Below are positions 63,255 to 64,000 of a DNA stretch of 64,000 nucleotides, piece after piece. Position numbers and translations under genes: made by a program. The DNA is from an uncultured Saprospiraceae bacterium (lineage in GTDB: Bacteria > Bacteroidota > Bacteroidia > Chitinophagales > Saprospiraceae). Every line of letters starts with the position of its first letter. Position 1 is the stretch's first letter. Under the pieces are notes generated by a model that was not told the DNA's origin, ran no database searches, and was given only the letters and a program-made list of their open reading frames with translations. The stretch is taken from NCBI GenBank assembly GCA_937959275.1, contig CALGLU010000077.1, positions 1-64,000 of the forward strand, in the 5' to 3' direction.

Positions 63255-64000
63255 ATGAGTCAAATAAAATTAACTGCATTATCACATTCCGTTGTAAAAC
63301 GAGATCACGCTGTTATCACAGGAGATGGTTTTGTGAATAGCAAAGTGCCAGGATGGAGCGATTGCATAGTGAATGTTGTCATAAATGAGGCCATGGGCGC
63401 TCAATTTTGTCAGTTATTGATCACGCTTACCGAAGCGAGCAAACTAGAAGGGAAGACAAAGCAATCACAAATTTTCTTTTATGTATTAGAAGGATCATGT
63501 CAGCTGAATCTTGGTGGCAGTACATCCGATTTAAAAGAAGGCTCCTATGTCTACTTGCCAATTGGCCAAGCTTATCGATTTGAACATGCATTAGAAGGAA
63601 CCAGAATATTGACGTTTCATAAACGATATGAAACTTTAGCAGGCCAAGCTATTCCAGAGCCAATTATTAATCATCAAGCGAGCATTCCTCAAACGATATA
63701 TGCTAATGACGAGGATTTGCTAATGCAGAATTTATTACCAGATCAGACAGACATGTCCTTCGATATGGCAGTTAATATCTTCACCTACAATCCTGGTGCG
63801 AATCTTCCATTTGTGGAAACGCACATCATGGAGCATGGCTTGATTTATTTGCAGGGGCAAGGCGTGTATCGATTAGCTGATGATTGGTATCCTATAAAAA
63901 AAGGAGATAGCATTTGGATGGCACCGTATTGCCCACAGTGGTTTGGTGCTTTGGGTAAAGAACCAGCAGTATATATTTATTATAAGAATGTGAATCGCTT
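63255..64000 (+). CDS. allE: (S)-ureidoglycine aminohydrolase, cut by the window end
   Basis: Starts at ATG 63255 (M-S-Q-I-K-L-T-A-L) and stays open for 248 codons to the window edge; the E. coli enzyme has 261 residues, so only a few are missing. It is a bicupin: the first cupin has F-F-Y-V-L-E-G-S-C-Q-L and Y-V-Y-L-P-I-G-Q, the second E-T-H-I-M-E-H-G-L-I-Y-L-Q-G-Q-G-V-Y and W-M-A-P-Y-C-P-Q-W-F, with the manganese ligands Glu, His, His and Gln. It converts ureidoglycine to ureidoglycolate and ammonia, the step after AllC. The 11-bp gap indicates an operon. Confidence 0.9.
   Translation, partial: MSQIKLTALSHSVVKRDHAVITGDGFVNSKVPGWSDCIVNVVINEAMGAQFCQLLITLTEASKLEGKTKQSQIFFYVLEGSCQLNLGGSTSDLKEGSYVYLPIGQAYRFEHALEGTRILTFHKRYETLAGQAIPEPIINHQASIPQTIYANDEDLLMQNLLPDQTDMSFDMAVNIFTYNPGANLPFVETHIMEHGLIYLQGQGVYRLADDWYPIKKGDSIWMAPYCPQWFGALGKEPAVYIYYKNVNR

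Overview
The window looks like a chromosome segment from a Bacteroidota bacterium, most likely Saprospiraceae or a relative. This is inferred from the gene content: two giant surface proteins with the gliding-motility type C-terminal domain of type IX secretion (T9SS) cargo, a PorP/SprF-type outer-membrane protein, an OmpA/TPR/PD40 protein, two small secreted proteins with a stacked-strand C-terminal module, and promoters of the Bacteroidota form TTTG-N19-TAnnTTTG. The DNA is AT-rich by eye, and intergenic regions are full of tandem repeats.

Layout. 1-2.4 kb: periplasmic thioredoxin-like protein, DinB-family protein, and a two-gene ABC-type module whose genes overlap at ATGA. 2.4-6.7 kb: lysS, a basic coiled-coil secreted protein, and two tandem-repeat arrays. 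6.7-19 kb: a 4102-residue T9SS cargo protein. 19-23 kb (minus strand): a 73-bp repeat array, a sirtuin, the NAD(P)HX repair enzyme nnr, and a secreted protein whose N-terminus resembles that of the giant. 23.4-35.5 kb: PorP/SprF, OmpA/PD40 and a 2841-residue cargo protein in one apparent operon. 35.7-43.6 kb: yajC, DUF1573 lipoprotein, aroK, membrane subtilase, several unknown membrane or secreted proteins, trxB and fbaA, with a 92-bp hairpin repeat array among them. 43.8-45.6 kb: a tandem duplication encoding two paralogous lipoproteins with divergent Cys-rich tails. 45.7-48.8 kb: dnaG, an antitoxin-like gene with a broken ParE/RelE-like toxin, and a small unknown gene. 49-53 kb: an M9 collagenase-like protease, tRNA-Arg and tRNA-His embedded in repeats. 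53.1-61.8 kb: a 2896-residue protein of about 21 Cys-rich repeats ending in an IPTMSEWG-type tail. 62-64 kb: allantoate amidohydrolase and (S)-ureidoglycine aminohydrolase (cut by the window end), together a ureide (purine) degradation pair.

How the genes fit together. The three giant proteins, the PorP/OmpA pair, the collagenase and the 448-residue protein form a cell-surface and secretion theme. The core genes (lysS, dnaG, trxB, fbaA, aroK, yajC, nnr) are housekeeping. The points most worth a second look are a related cohesin-like domain inserted inside a repeat in two otherwise unrelated giants, the twin lipoproteins with conserved bodies and variable cysteine tails, and repeat arrays whose copies keep base-paired stems, one with a compensatory change. 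All family assignments were made by reading the sequence; no database search was possible.
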